DNA of 20,823 bases, taken from Spirochaetaceae bacterium (GTDB taxonomy: Bacteria; Spirochaetota; Spirochaetia; Treponematales; Breznakiellaceae). The notes under the pieces were generated by a model, which did not search any database, was not told the origin of the DNA, and was given only the letters and a program-made list of their open reading frames with translations. This document shows, one piece after another, positions 1-7,187 of the stretch. How positions within the stretch are numbered: position 1 is the first letter of the stretch; the number at the start of each line of letters is the position of its first letter. Both the position numbers and the translations under genes were made by a program. Location: assembly GCA_031279895.1 (NCBI GenBank), contig JAITHR010000040.1, forward strand, positions 1 to 20,823, written 5' to 3'.

Positions 1-1
1 G

Positions 2-220
2 CGGAAGCCCGTGGCGCTGCAAGCCGGCGTGTTCAGCAGGGAAGCGAATGCCGCGGCCATGGCCGAACGCCTCAACGCCGCGGGCTTTGAGAGCGCCGTG
101 AGCCGCCGCGCCCATGAAGACGGCGTTTTATGGGTGGTAACAGTTCCGCCGGGCCCGGATGCGGACCGCACTGTAACGCGCCTTAAAGACAGCGGCTTTG
201 AATCGTTTCCCCTCTTCTAA
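2..220 (+). CDS. SPOR-domain envelope protein, C-terminal end (RlpA-like?), partial
   Basis: This reading frame is open from the left edge of the window and stops at TAA 218-220, so only the last 72 residues are seen. They match the pattern of a SPOR domain, which binds denuded peptidoglycan glycan strands at the division septum: an opening like ALQAGVFSREANA, an amphipathic helix with AERLNAAGFES, then a strand WVVTVPP and a second helix ending in LKDSGFESFPLF. SPOR domains usually sit at the C-terminus of exported proteins such as the lytic transglycosylase RlpA or cell-division proteins; which one this is cannot be told without the upstream part. A GTG at 11 is in frame but is internal to the domain, so it is not taken as the start. 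Confidence 0.7.
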   Translation, partial: RKPVALQAGVFSREANAAAMAERLNAAGFESAVSRRAHEDGVLWVVTVPPGPDADRTVTRLKDSGFESFPLF

Positions 221-293
221 CCCGCTTTGCGACGCTCCTAAAGCTTTCCTGACACACGCCTCTAAGCGGACGCAACCGGCTTTGAGCCGCGAT

Positions 294-441
294 GCGGGAA
301 GTCTTTTTCCATAGGCTTCCCGATACCGCGGCAAAGCAAGCGTCGTCTGCTGAAAGGCGCAAAGCGGGAAGACTTTTTCCATAGGCTTCCCGATACCGCG
401 GCAACGCGAGCGTCGTCTGCTGAAAGGCGCAAAGCGGGAAG
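294..441. repeat. 70-bp tandem repeat, 2.1 copies
   Basis: Two near-identical 70-bp units lie head to tail at 294-363 and 364-433, followed by the first 8 bases of a third copy. Each unit carries an inverted repeat, CGGGAAG and CTTCCCG, separated by a 14-nt loop, so each could form a hairpin. The copies differ at a few positions only. The block fills most of the gap between the SPOR gene and the convergent nucleotidase gene and runs into a hairpin of the dispersed element family (451-463). On the minus strand it lies just downstream of the nucleotidase stop, so the hairpins might stabilise or end that transcript, but there is no U tract. Confidence 0.85.
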
Positions 442-442
442 C

Positions 443-2176
443 TTATGGAACAGCCGGAGGCTGCGGAGGCTGCGGAGACGGAATATGGATGCGACCGTCG
501 GTTGCGGGGTTTAGCGGCGTGTGCGCCTTAATCCACTCGATAAACACATAGGAAAGCAGGAGTGAGGTGTTAAAGGGGTTCTCCGCCTTTTTGAGGACCC
601 TGTATCCGTCCCCGCCGCCCAGGAGGTAGTCGTTGGTGCTGAACCGGTACGTCCGGTTAGGATCAACCGGCTCCCCGCGGATGGTCAGGTCCTTGAGCGC
701 GCCGGATCCCGTGCTGTAGTCAATGGTATAGCGCACCTCCTTGGATACCTGCGCAAAGCCGCCGGCGCCCTGGGGGATTGACGCGATAAAGGTGAAAAGC
801 TCGATGACGTCCGCGCCCTTAAGGGAGACGATATAGAGATAGTTTTCAAAGGGAAGGACCGTCAGCACCTCTTCGCGGGTTATGGGGCCGGCGTCAAGGG
901 GCGCCCGCATATTGCCGCCGTTGTGAAAGGCAAAGTCAATGTCCTGCTTGTACACGGTCCTGAAATACCAGACATTCGCGTCGCAGACGGCGTTCCCCAA
1001 GGGGGTCTCCTGTTTCCGCGGCAGCCTGTCGCCGAAGACAAAGGGCGCGACCGCCTCGCCGACCTCTTCTTTGAGGCTTTCGTCGGCCTTTGCGATATAC
1101 GGGGCAAGGGCCTCGGCCACCGCGGGGTCCGGACCCACCGGCACGGGCAGCCACTCGAACTTCACCAGCTTCCGGTCAGCCACGGTGAGGCGTCCGGCGC
1201 CCAGATACTTCCCCCACTCGTTGGCACTCACGATATAGGTGTCCCCCTGTTTGCGCGCGGCCTCAAAGAAGGAATGGGAATGGCCGTCCACGATAATATC
1301 TATCCCCGGCACCGCCGCCGCAAGCTCAAGGGAGGTGATATGGTCGGGGGCCTCTTTTATGTCCCCCATGTGGGTTATGCCGATAACAACGTCCACCTCG
1401 GCCTGGTTTCTCAGGGCCCCCACGATTTCTTTGGCCGCGTCAATCTCGTGTATGAAAGAGAGGCTCGTATCCGGCGTGGCGATGGTTTTCGTGCGGAGGG
1501 TGGTAATGCCGAAGATCCCCACGGTAAAGCCGTCATAGGACTTGATAAGGTAGGGAAGCCCCAGATATTCCCCCTCGCCGTTCCTGATGTTGGACGTGAT
1601 AATCGGGAATTTGAACTGGCTGAACTGGTTCATCAGTTTCCCCATATTCCCGTCAAACTCATGGTTTCCCAGTATGCCCGCGTCGTAGCCCATAAGGTTG
1701 TACCCCGCGATGTCCGGTTCCGCGTCAAACATATTGGAGAGCGCGGGGCCGGTGTTTATGTCGCCCGCGTCCACGAGCAGCACCTGCGGGAAAATCCGCC
1801 GCGCTATCCTGACCAGCGTTGCCCGCTCCGCAAGGCCGCCCTGCTTTTTGTTGGGAAGTATCGCGCCGTGATGGTCGTTCGTATGGAGCAGGATGAGCTC
1901 GTAGACCTTTCCGGCCAAAGCCGCCGTATTCGGCGCGGCTTTTTCAAGGGGGGGCAGCGCCGGCGGGCTCTTTCGGGCGGGCGTTATGCCCGGAGGCGTT
2001 GTTTCCGGCGGGGCTTTCCGCTCCGCCTCGGTTTTCCTCTCGGCCCGCGCCTCCCGACGCGCCCGATTGCGACCGGTCAGTTCCTCCTCTGACACGGGGC
2101 TCGCGAAAACAGAAAAACACGCGGCCTGCGCTAACCATAGGAGCCCGGCAAGGGCCATAAAACGATTGGGTTTCAT
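443..2176 (-). CDS. secreted UshA-type 5'-nucleotidase / metallophosphatase
   Basis: A 577-residue exported enzyme expected to remove phosphate from extracytoplasmic nucleotides using two metal ions. A signal peptide covers about residues 1-25, followed by a charged, proline-rich linker to about 85. The metallophosphatase domain shows HTNDHHG (98-104), DAGD (136-139), GNHEFD (170-175), GITHMG and GHSH (298-301), which hold the metal ligands. The C-terminal nucleotidase domain shows NGGN (419-422) and TNDYLLGGGDGY (514-525), the substrate-binding signature. The ATG at 2176 is chosen because GAGGGAG lies 9 nt upstream; an ATG six codons earlier (2194) has no Shine-Dalgarno. The last residues, PQPPQPPAVP, and the stop codon are encoded by a dispersed hairpin repeat rather than by the domain. 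The substrate (AMP, UDP-sugar or cyclic nucleotide) cannot be deduced. Confidence 0.93.
   Translation of the reverse strand: MKPNRFMALAGLLWLAQAACFSVFASPVSEEELTGRNRARREARAERKTEAERKAPPETTPPGITPARKSPPALPPLEKAAPNTAALAGKVYELILLHTNDHHGAILPNKKQGGLAERATLVRIARRIFPQVLLVDAGDINTGPALSNMFDAEPDIAGYNLMGYDAGILGNHEFDGNMGKLMNQFSQFKFPIITSNIRNGEGEYLGLPYLIKSYDGFTVGIFGITTLRTKTIATPDTSLSFIHEIDAAKEIVGALRNQAEVDVVIGITHMGDIKEAPDHITSLELAAAVPGIDIIVDGHSHSFFEAARKQGDTYIVSANEWGKYLGAGRLTVADRKLVKFEWLPVPVGPDPAVAEALAPYIAKADESLKEEVGEAVAPFVFGDRLPRKQETPLGNAVCDANVWYFRTVYKQDIDFAFHNGGNMRAPLDAGPITREEVLTVLPFENYLYIVSLKGADVIELFTFIASIPQGAGGFAQVSKEVRYTIDYSTGSGALKDLTIRGEPVDPNRTYRFSTNDYLLGGGDGYRVLKKAENPFNTSLLLSYVFIEWIKAHTPLNPATDGRIHIPSPQPPQPPAVP
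451..463. repeat. hairpin of the dispersed TCC/GGA-loop family (CAGCC-GGA-GGCTG)
   Basis: A 5-bp stem with a GGA triloop. On the minus strand it reads CAGCC-TCC-GGCTG and encodes part of the proline-rich tail of the nucleotidase. It is followed on that strand by CATAAGCTTCCCG-like sequence, the same order seen at 8992-9020. Confidence 0.75.
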
Positions 2177-2213
2177 ATTGACATACTCCCTCATAAGAAA
2201 TTAAGATAGAGAT

Positions 2214-2219
2214 ATTATA
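2214..2219 (-). promoter_or_regulatory. candidate -10 box for the nucleotidase gene
   Basis: On the minus strand this reads TATAAT, a perfect -10 hexamer, 37 nt upstream of the ATG at 2176. No good -35 box is seen 16-18 nt further upstream, so the assignment rests on the -10 alone. Confidence 0.4.
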
Positions 2220-2315
2220 CGGATAATCATGCGCGTTTGTATAGGCGGAGGGCGTCGGGCGCCGACGGGGGTCCGGGCTCTCACCGTAAAAAACGCGAAG
2301 AGAATAAAAGAGGCT

Positions 2316-2324
2316 TGGTATAAT
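2316..2324 (+). promoter_or_regulatory. candidate extended -10 promoter for the coiled-coil gene
   Basis: TGGTATAAT is a perfect extended -10 (TGn followed by TATAAT), 42 nt upstream of the ATG at 2367. Extended -10 promoters tolerate a poor -35, and none is seen here. It faces away from the nucleotidase promoter, so this gap of about 190 bp is a divergent promoter region. Confidence 0.5.
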
Positions 2325-2366
2325 GACAAAACGTAGCGCACCGCGACACGGCGGAAACGGCTTTCA

Positions 2367-4247
2367 ATGAGCGAAGAAAACGCGCCGGCAAAACAAGGGT
2401 TACTGGCCAAAGCGTCCCTTAAAAGAGAAGCGCTCTCCGCGCCTCCTCCCGCGGCCCCTTTCAATGAGGACGTGCGGGAGGTGCGGGCGCAAATCGAGGA
2501 CATTGTCCGCTCCGGCCCGAATACGGAAGACGCGCCGCCTGCCGGCTTTACGGGAAAAACGAAAAAAGCGGAAAAAGCGGAGAAAACCCCTGACGGAGCG
2601 TTTATCTTTCCGGCGCATCCGTCTTCACGGGAGAAAGAAATGCCGCAAGACACCGCAGGTGCGACAGAAGACAAGACCATTACCACAGATGAAATCAACG
2701 ATATTCAGTCCCAGATTGAGGGGATAGTCCGTAACAAATCCTTTGCGGACACCGAATTCGAAACGCTTGTCCCCCGTAAAAACGAGCTGGTCTTTCCCCT
2801 GGTGCTTAACGCGCTGGTGCTGGCGGTGTCGGCGCTGGTCATTGGGGGCATAGCTTATACGGTTACGCGGAAAGACGGTATCGTGCAGAACGTCAGCGCC
2901 TCTTTTTCTTCGGTGGAAGGGGAACTCCTTCGGCGCAAACAGGAGGAAACGACCGCCCTGCTTTCCAAGAAAGAAGAGGAAATAGCAAATATGCGGAAGC
3001 AGCTTTCCACCCTTGAGCAGGAACAAAAGGACGCGGCGGCCACGTTTGCCGGCAGGTATCAGGTACGGGAATCGGAATTCAAGGTTCTTCTTGAAAAGGA
3101 CGTAACAGAGGAGCGGGTGCGCCTTGTGAAATCGGGCGTTTCCGCCGGCAAGATAGACGGTCTTCTGGCGCTCTATGAGAAAGAGCGGTTTTCCTATTAT
3201 CAGAAGGAACTGGATAAATACCGCGCCCAGCTTGATGCGGAGCGTCTGGCAGCGGAAGAGCAGTACCGGAAGATGCAGGAGCAGTACCAGAACAACATAA
3301 AGGACCTTAACGAAGAGCGGCGTCTGGTGCAGGAAGAGCTGCGGAACCGTGAAATCGAGATACGCCTTGGGGCAGATGCCCAGAAGCAGGATCAGGCAGG
3401 CGGCGAGGAGCTTGAGCAGGCCAAGGCGCGGCTGACCGTACTGGAAGTCCAGCGGGAGCGGAACCGGCTTGAGGAAAACCGTATTACCGGTATGTTCAAT
3501 CAGGTGCGGAACGCGCTGCAACAGCACCAGTACCACGACGCGATGTCCCTGTCCCAGTCGCTTATCCAGTATCTTGAGTCCACCACCCAGGACACCCAGG
3601 ATATTCGGCAGCAGCGGGCGCTGGATATGTATCTGGCCTCTTCTCTGGCGCAGATAGCCAGAATGGAATTGGAGCGCGTTTCTTCCGCGCCGGAACTGAA
3701 TACGCTGCGGGACAGGGCCGCGGCGCTGGAGGCGGAGAACGCCCGGTTGAGCCAGTTAAACCGCGAGCTTTCCCAAAACACGGCGCCGGGGAGCGGGCGG
3801 GAGGCGGAGATCGGAACCCTTACGGCGCGGATTTCCCAAAACGAGGCGGATATAAATAATCTTAATACCCAGATCGGGCAGCTTGAGGCGGAGAACGCCC
3901 GCCTTACCCGCACCAATCAGGAGCTGACCCAGAGCGCGGCGAACCAGGGCCGGCAAAGCCAGAGCGAGCTTACCGCTCTTTCAAACCGGCTTGCCCAGCT
4001 TGAGGCGGAAAACGCCCGCCTTACCCAGGGCGCGACCCAGAACCAGAGCGAACGGACAACCCTCTCAAACCGCGTCTCACAGCTTGAGGCCGAAAACGCC
4101 CGCCTTACCCAGGGCGCGTCCCAGAACCAGAGCGAGCGGACAACCCTCTCAAACCGCGTCTCACAGCTTGAGGCGGAAAACGCCCGCCTCTCGCAGGGCG
4201 CGTCCCAGAACCAGAGCGAACGGACGACCCTCTCAAACCGCGTCTAA
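2367..4247 (+). CDS. membrane-anchored coiled-coil repeat protein, cut short by an in-frame TAA
   Basis: I do not recognise a named family. The 626 residues before the stop comprise a hydrophilic N-terminal region with two related motifs (RAQIEDIVR near 40-50 and QSQIEGIVR near 115-125), one transmembrane segment at about 142-167, and a long charged coiled coil. From about residue 450 the coiled coil becomes regular repeats built on LEAENARL: one 39-residue unit, then 28-residue units (four heptads). Topology is probably N-terminus in the cytoplasm with the coil outside, or the reverse; the sequence does not decide. The TAA at 4245-4247 replaces the TCA or TCC serine codon found at the same place in neighbouring repeats, a single C-to-A change. 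The frame stays open beyond it to 5009, so this looks like a fresh nonsense mutation, a sequencing error or a readthrough site, not a natural end. The start at 2367 has only a weak GGA upstream. Confidence 0.75.
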   Translation: MSEENAPAKQGLLAKASLKREALSAPPPAAPFNEDVREVRAQIEDIVRSGPNTEDAPPAGFTGKTKKAEKAEKTPDGAFIFPAHPSSREKEMPQDTAGATEDKTITTDEINDIQSQIEGIVRNKSFADTEFETLVPRKNELVFPLVLNALVLAVSALVIGGIAYTVTRKDGIVQNVSASFSSVEGELLRRKQEETTALLSKKEEEIANMRKQLSTLEQEQKDAAATFAGRYQVRESEFKVLLEKDVTEERVRLVKSGVSAGKIDGLLALYEKERFSYYQKELDKYRAQLDAERLAAEEQYRKMQEQYQNNIKDLNEERRLVQEELRNREIEIRLGADAQKQDQAGGEELEQAKARLTVLEVQRERNRLEENRITGMFNQVRNALQQHQYHDAMSLSQSLIQYLESTTQDTQDIRQQRALDMYLASSLAQIARMELERVSSAPELNTLRDRAAALEAENARLSQLNRELSQNTAPGSGREAEIGTLTARISQNEADINNLNTQIGQLEAENARLTRTNQELTQSAANQGRQSQSELTALSNRLAQLEAENARLTQGATQNQSERTTLSNRVSQLEAENARLTQGASQNQSERTTLSNRVSQLEAENARLSQGASQNQSERTTLSNRV

Positions 4248-4733
4248 CAGCTTGAGGCCGAAAACGCCCGCCTTACCCAGGGCGCGTCCCAGAACCAGAG
4301 CGAACGGACAACCCTCTCAAACCGCGTCTCCCAGCTTGAGGCGGAAAACGCCCGCCTCTCGCAGGGCGCGTCCCAGAACCAGAGCGAACGGACGACCCTC
4401 TCAAACCGCGTCTCCCAGCTTGAGGCCGAGAACGCCCGCCTCTCGCAGGGCGCGTCCCAGAACCAGAGCGAACGGACAACCCTCTCAAACCGCGTCTCCC
4501 AGCTTGAGGCGGAGAACGCCCGTCTTGCACGGTCAAATCAGGACCTCTCCCAGAGCGCCTCGAACCAGGGGCAGCAGAGCCAGGCGGAGGCCGCGAGGCT
4601 TTCAAGCCGGATAAGCGAGCTTGAGGCGGAGAACGCCCGTCTTGCACGGTCAAATCAGGACATCTCCCGAAGCGCGGCGAACCAGGGGCAGCAGAACCAG
4701 AACGAGCGCACCGCCCTCTCTACCCGAATCTCC
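3879..4733 (+). repeat. coding tandem repeats: 84-bp and 117-bp units
   Basis: The phrase encoding QLEAENARL recurs in register. One 117-bp unit starts near 3879, six 84-bp units start near 3996, 4080, 4164, 4248, 4332 and 4416, two more 117-bp units start near 4500 and 4617, and a partial unit starts near 4734. The 84-bp units are almost identical in DNA, which points to recent expansion by recombination or slippage. The 28-residue period equals four heptads, so changes in copy number lengthen the coiled coil without changing its phase. This kind of repeat is also prone to assembly error. Confidence 0.9.
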
Positions 4734-5009
4734 CAGCTCGAGGCGGAGAACGCCCGCCTTGCACGGTCAAATCAGGACCTCGCGCAGGATGTGGCGAAGA
4801 AGGATTCGGAACTTAGTAACCGCATCACTGAAGAGATGGTTCGGGCGGCGCATAAAGAGGGGATAGCCCAGGTGATGAATATTCTTGAGGTGAGCCTGCG
4901 GGTGCGGAACACCGAGACCCGCCAGAAATATCTGCAAAGCGTGAAACCGCGATACGCCAACGAGCCGGATATAAGCGCGTTTATCGACCTTCTTATAGAG
5001 CGGCTTTAG
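4248..5009 (+). pseudogene. in-frame continuation of the coiled-coil protein after the internal stop
   Basis: The same frame runs without another stop from 4248 to TAG at 5007-5009 and encodes 253 residues: the rest of the 28- and 39-residue repeats and then a non-repetitive C-terminal domain of about 75 residues with RITEEMVRAAHKEG, MNILEVSLRVRN and FIDLLIERL. The intact frame and complex C-terminus argue that the full product was about 880 residues until recently, or still is if the TAA is an error or is read through. An internal ATG at 4791 could start a 72-residue fragment, but it has no clear ribosome binding site. Its last 17 bases overlap the 3' end of the convergent gene at 4993. Confidence 0.65.
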
Positions 5010-5826
5010 GGGGAGGGGTCGGGTTTCCGGCCCTGTTGTTCCCGTCAAAAAAGCGCAGTACATCCCTGAATGAAAACCGGTCCCGCGGAAGGGTGACCAC
5101 GAGGTTCCCCCGATCCGCCATAAAAATCCCCGTCCTGTTCATATACCGCCAATGGGACGTCTTCCATTTATAGGTACCCGGTATCGGGACATCAACAAAG
5201 ATATATTCGGACTCCGGAATACGCACAGGTTTCTTGGTAAAGCCGCGCACCACCGTTCCCGCGGGGCCTTGTATTAAAAGCGGCGGGCGCAGCACCCTCT
5301 CCTCAATAAACGCATCCAGATCAAAACGAAGGGGCAGCCAGAAAAACGCCGCGAGGTCCTCTTCCATCCACACGTCTTCTTCGTACCTGCTCTCGAAATA
5401 GGAATCCGAAAACACCTCCCGAAAGACATAGCGCACCGTAACGTCCCCGGTCTCCATAACGCCGGAAACCTGAATATGGATAAAAACAGGAATGTTTTCC
5501 GCAAGGGCCTGCTCAAAAAGATCCGCCCCCTCGCTAGCGCGGACGGTCCGGGCAATCGTATCACTGTTACTCAAAACCGATTCCAGCGTCTCCTGCCATA
5601 TCTCTTCGGTTCCGGGAAATTCCTGTTTGACCTCGTTCCAGAGCGTTCCGCCCGCGTTGGCCGCTATAAAAAAGAAATCCTCGTCAAAGTCAATCCCGTA
5701 GAGAACCCGCGCCCGCCGGGGCATATCCGGTGGAACCTCCTGTGCGCTTACGCGCCGCGGCACCACCGACAACACCAGCAAAACCACCAAAAGTGCGGCC
5801 CCAGCGCCGCCGCTCCGATCGTACAT
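4993..5826 (-). CDS. secreted protein of unknown family
   Basis: A 277-residue protein with a signal peptide: a long hydrophobic stretch after the N-terminal Arg, ending VSAQ near residue 30. The mature part is rich in aromatic and acidic residues, with segments such as GIDFDEDFFFIAANAGG and YIFVDVPIPGTYKWK, and is probably a beta-rich periplasmic or outer-membrane-associated protein. I recognise no family or catalytic motif. The ATG at 5826 is chosen because AGGAGG lies 7 nt upstream; the longer open frame to 6111 runs through a repeat element and the upstream gene. It follows the barrel gene by 119 bp, a gap almost filled by a dispersed repeat element. Its stop (4993-4995) lies inside the 3' end of the opposite-strand coiled-coil gene, a 17-bp convergent overlap. 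Confidence 0.75.
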   Translation of the reverse strand: MYDRSGGAGAALLVVLLVLSVVPRRVSAQEVPPDMPRRARVLYGIDFDEDFFFIAANAGGTLWNEVKQEFPGTEEIWQETLESVLSNSDTIARTVRASEGADLFEQALAENIPVFIHIQVSGVMETGDVTVRYVFREVFSDSYFESRYEEDVWMEEDLAAFFWLPLRFDLDAFIEERVLRPPLLIQGPAGTVVRGFTKKPVRIPESEYIFVDVPIPGTYKWKTSHWRYMNRTGIFMADRGNLVVTLPRDRFSFRDVLRFFDGNNRAGNPTPPPKAAL

Positions 5827-5843
5827 AGACAAACCTCCTCCCG

Positions 5844-5945
5844 CAGCCTCCGGCTGTTTTAAACAGCGTCCCGCACTGCGCGGCAAAGCAGTCAACGCCC
5901 GCTGAAAGCCGCTCCGCAAGACGCTTTTGGAACCGTCGGAGACGG
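5844..5945. repeat. dispersed hairpin-bounded element, 102-bp copy
   Basis: The left hairpin is CAGCC-TCC-GGCTG (5844-5856) and the right hairpin is CCGTC-GGA-GACGG (5933-5945). The span between hairpin starts is 89 bp, exactly as in the copy at 20716-20817, and the two copies align without gaps by eye. The left hairpin is followed by TTTTAAAC and the right one is preceded by GACGCTTTTGGAA. The right edge abuts the TAG stop of the barrel gene (5946-5948). No open reading frame is inside, so the element would depend on a factor encoded elsewhere if it is mobile. Confidence 0.7.
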
Positions 5946-7187
5946 CTACCATTTCAGCATAACGCCGAGGGAACAGCAGAAACCCACAGGGCCGAATCGC
6001 CATATATCCGGCGGCGCCCGGTAATACCAAAAAAAGTCGTCCAGCAAAAGGGGGACTTTCAATTCCGCTTTCAGGATGAACTGGGGAAAGTGATACTCCA
6101 CGTCCAGCCACCCAGGGTAAAAGAACAGTCTGGGGATTTTCCCGTCCTGCATGAAAAGAGACCCGCCGGTTCCCGCCGCAAGGCGTACCGGCAAATCCCG
6201 CTTTGGCAGGAGGTAGATCCCCAGAGGCCGCAGCACCGCCTCGTGTCCCAGAAGCGGGCTTTTCCCGGGGCCGTCAAAAGACATCTGAAACGCCCAGTCG
6301 AACTCAAGGAAAATCCGGTCCGGGATGAGATGGTACCGGTATTCAAGGCCGATGAAATACGCGGCGTTTCCCTGAAACTGGTACGAAAACCCGAAACTGT
6401 GGCGCGTTACTTTCTGGAGCGGCGGCAGGCGCGCCGGCTTGTCCGTAACCCCGCGGGGCAGTCTGAAGTTCCGCGTCCAGTACCCCTCTTTAAGCGCCGT
6501 GCCGTAGACCGGCTCCCCCCGGGTAAAGGGAAACCGCGGCGCCCTCAGGGACCCGCGCTCGATACTGCCGAGGAAGGGACCGGTTTCGTCGCCGTAATAA
6601 ACCATAACCCCCTCCTGGCGCGAGGTGAACCGCTGCCCTTCGGGTACGGCAAACCTGCCGTTAAAATCCTGGGAAGCTGACCGGGACTTCCGCCACTGGT
6701 CCGCCACCTTACGTGCCGAAGACTCAAGGGCGTTCTGGGAGGAAATGCCCGCGAAGAGGAACACCGCAAAGGAATCCGACCCGCGGTACGACCGCTCTTT
6801 CGCGTCGTACACGCCGAAACGCCACGAAAGGCGCCCGTCTTTGAAACTGGTGCGCACCGTAAGCCCCCAGCGCGCGCCCGCATTGACGCAGGCTTCGTGG
6901 ACGCGGTCCGGCGGAAACTCCGCGCCGCTGTACGTTACGCTCAGTATTCCCTCGGCAACGAAAGCCTGTTCTAGCGCCAGCGGGATACTGACCAGATGGT
7001 CATGCTCGTTTTCATGGGAGACCGCCATAACCGCGCCCGTGTCGTCAAGAATCAGGTCGTTTTGGTCGTTGCGGTCTTCCTGCTGGGCGTAAAGACGCGA
7101 GGGGGAAAACGCGAGAAAAAACGCGAGAAAAACCATGCAAAGGGATCCGAAAGGCGCGGCGCGGCGCGGGGCAGAGGGCGCGGTCAT
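5946..7187 (-). CDS. predicted outer-membrane beta-barrel protein
   Basis: A 413-residue exported protein. A signal peptide covers about residues 1-35, ending in LYAQ. An N-terminal domain to about 180 has no recognised family. A central stretch with GVMVYYGDETGPFLGSIERG and GEPVYGTALKEGYW resembles a PEGA-type beta domain, but weakly. The last 150 residues alternate polar and aromatic residues (FGFSYQFQG, YFIGLEYRYH, FLEFDWAFQM) and end in a terminal Trp after GVMLK, as in outer-membrane barrels handled by the BAM machinery. The ATG at 7187 overlaps the TGA of the cyclase gene as ATGA, so the two are translationally coupled. Its stop is flush with a dispersed repeat element. It could be a sensor or transport partner of the cyclase, but that is only inference from position. 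Confidence 0.75.
   Translation of the reverse strand: MTAPSAPRRAAPFGSLCMVFLAFFLAFSPSRLYAQQEDRNDQNDLILDDTGAVMAVSHENEHDHLVSIPLALEQAFVAEGILSVTYSGAEFPPDRVHEACVNAGARWGLTVRTSFKDGRLSWRFGVYDAKERSYRGSDSFAVFLFAGISSQNALESSARKVADQWRKSRSASQDFNGRFAVPEGQRFTSRQEGVMVYYGDETGPFLGSIERGSLRAPRFPFTRGEPVYGTALKEGYWTRNFRLPRGVTDKPARLPPLQKVTRHSFGFSYQFQGNAAYFIGLEYRYHLIPDRIFLEFDWAFQMSFDGPGKSPLLGHEAVLRPLGIYLLPKRDLPVRLAAGTGGSLFMQDGKIPRLFFYPGWLDVEYHFPQFILKAELKVPLLLDDFFWYYRAPPDIWRFGPVGFCCSLGVMLKW

Noticed and set aside
923..2092. 389-residue frame antisense to the nucleotidase gene
   Set aside because: The opposite strand carries a full set of family motifs; the antisense frame shows no domain and follows from the GC-rich codon pattern.
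3991..4614. Arg/Pro-rich frame through the 84-bp repeats
   Set aside because: It is a +1 shadow of the coiled-coil repeats; the true frame has regular heptads and a sensible C-terminal domain beyond.
5827..6111. N-terminal extension of the secreted protein gene to 6111
   Set aside because: The extension runs through the repeat element and the barrel gene; AGGAGG and a signal peptide fit the ATG at 5826.
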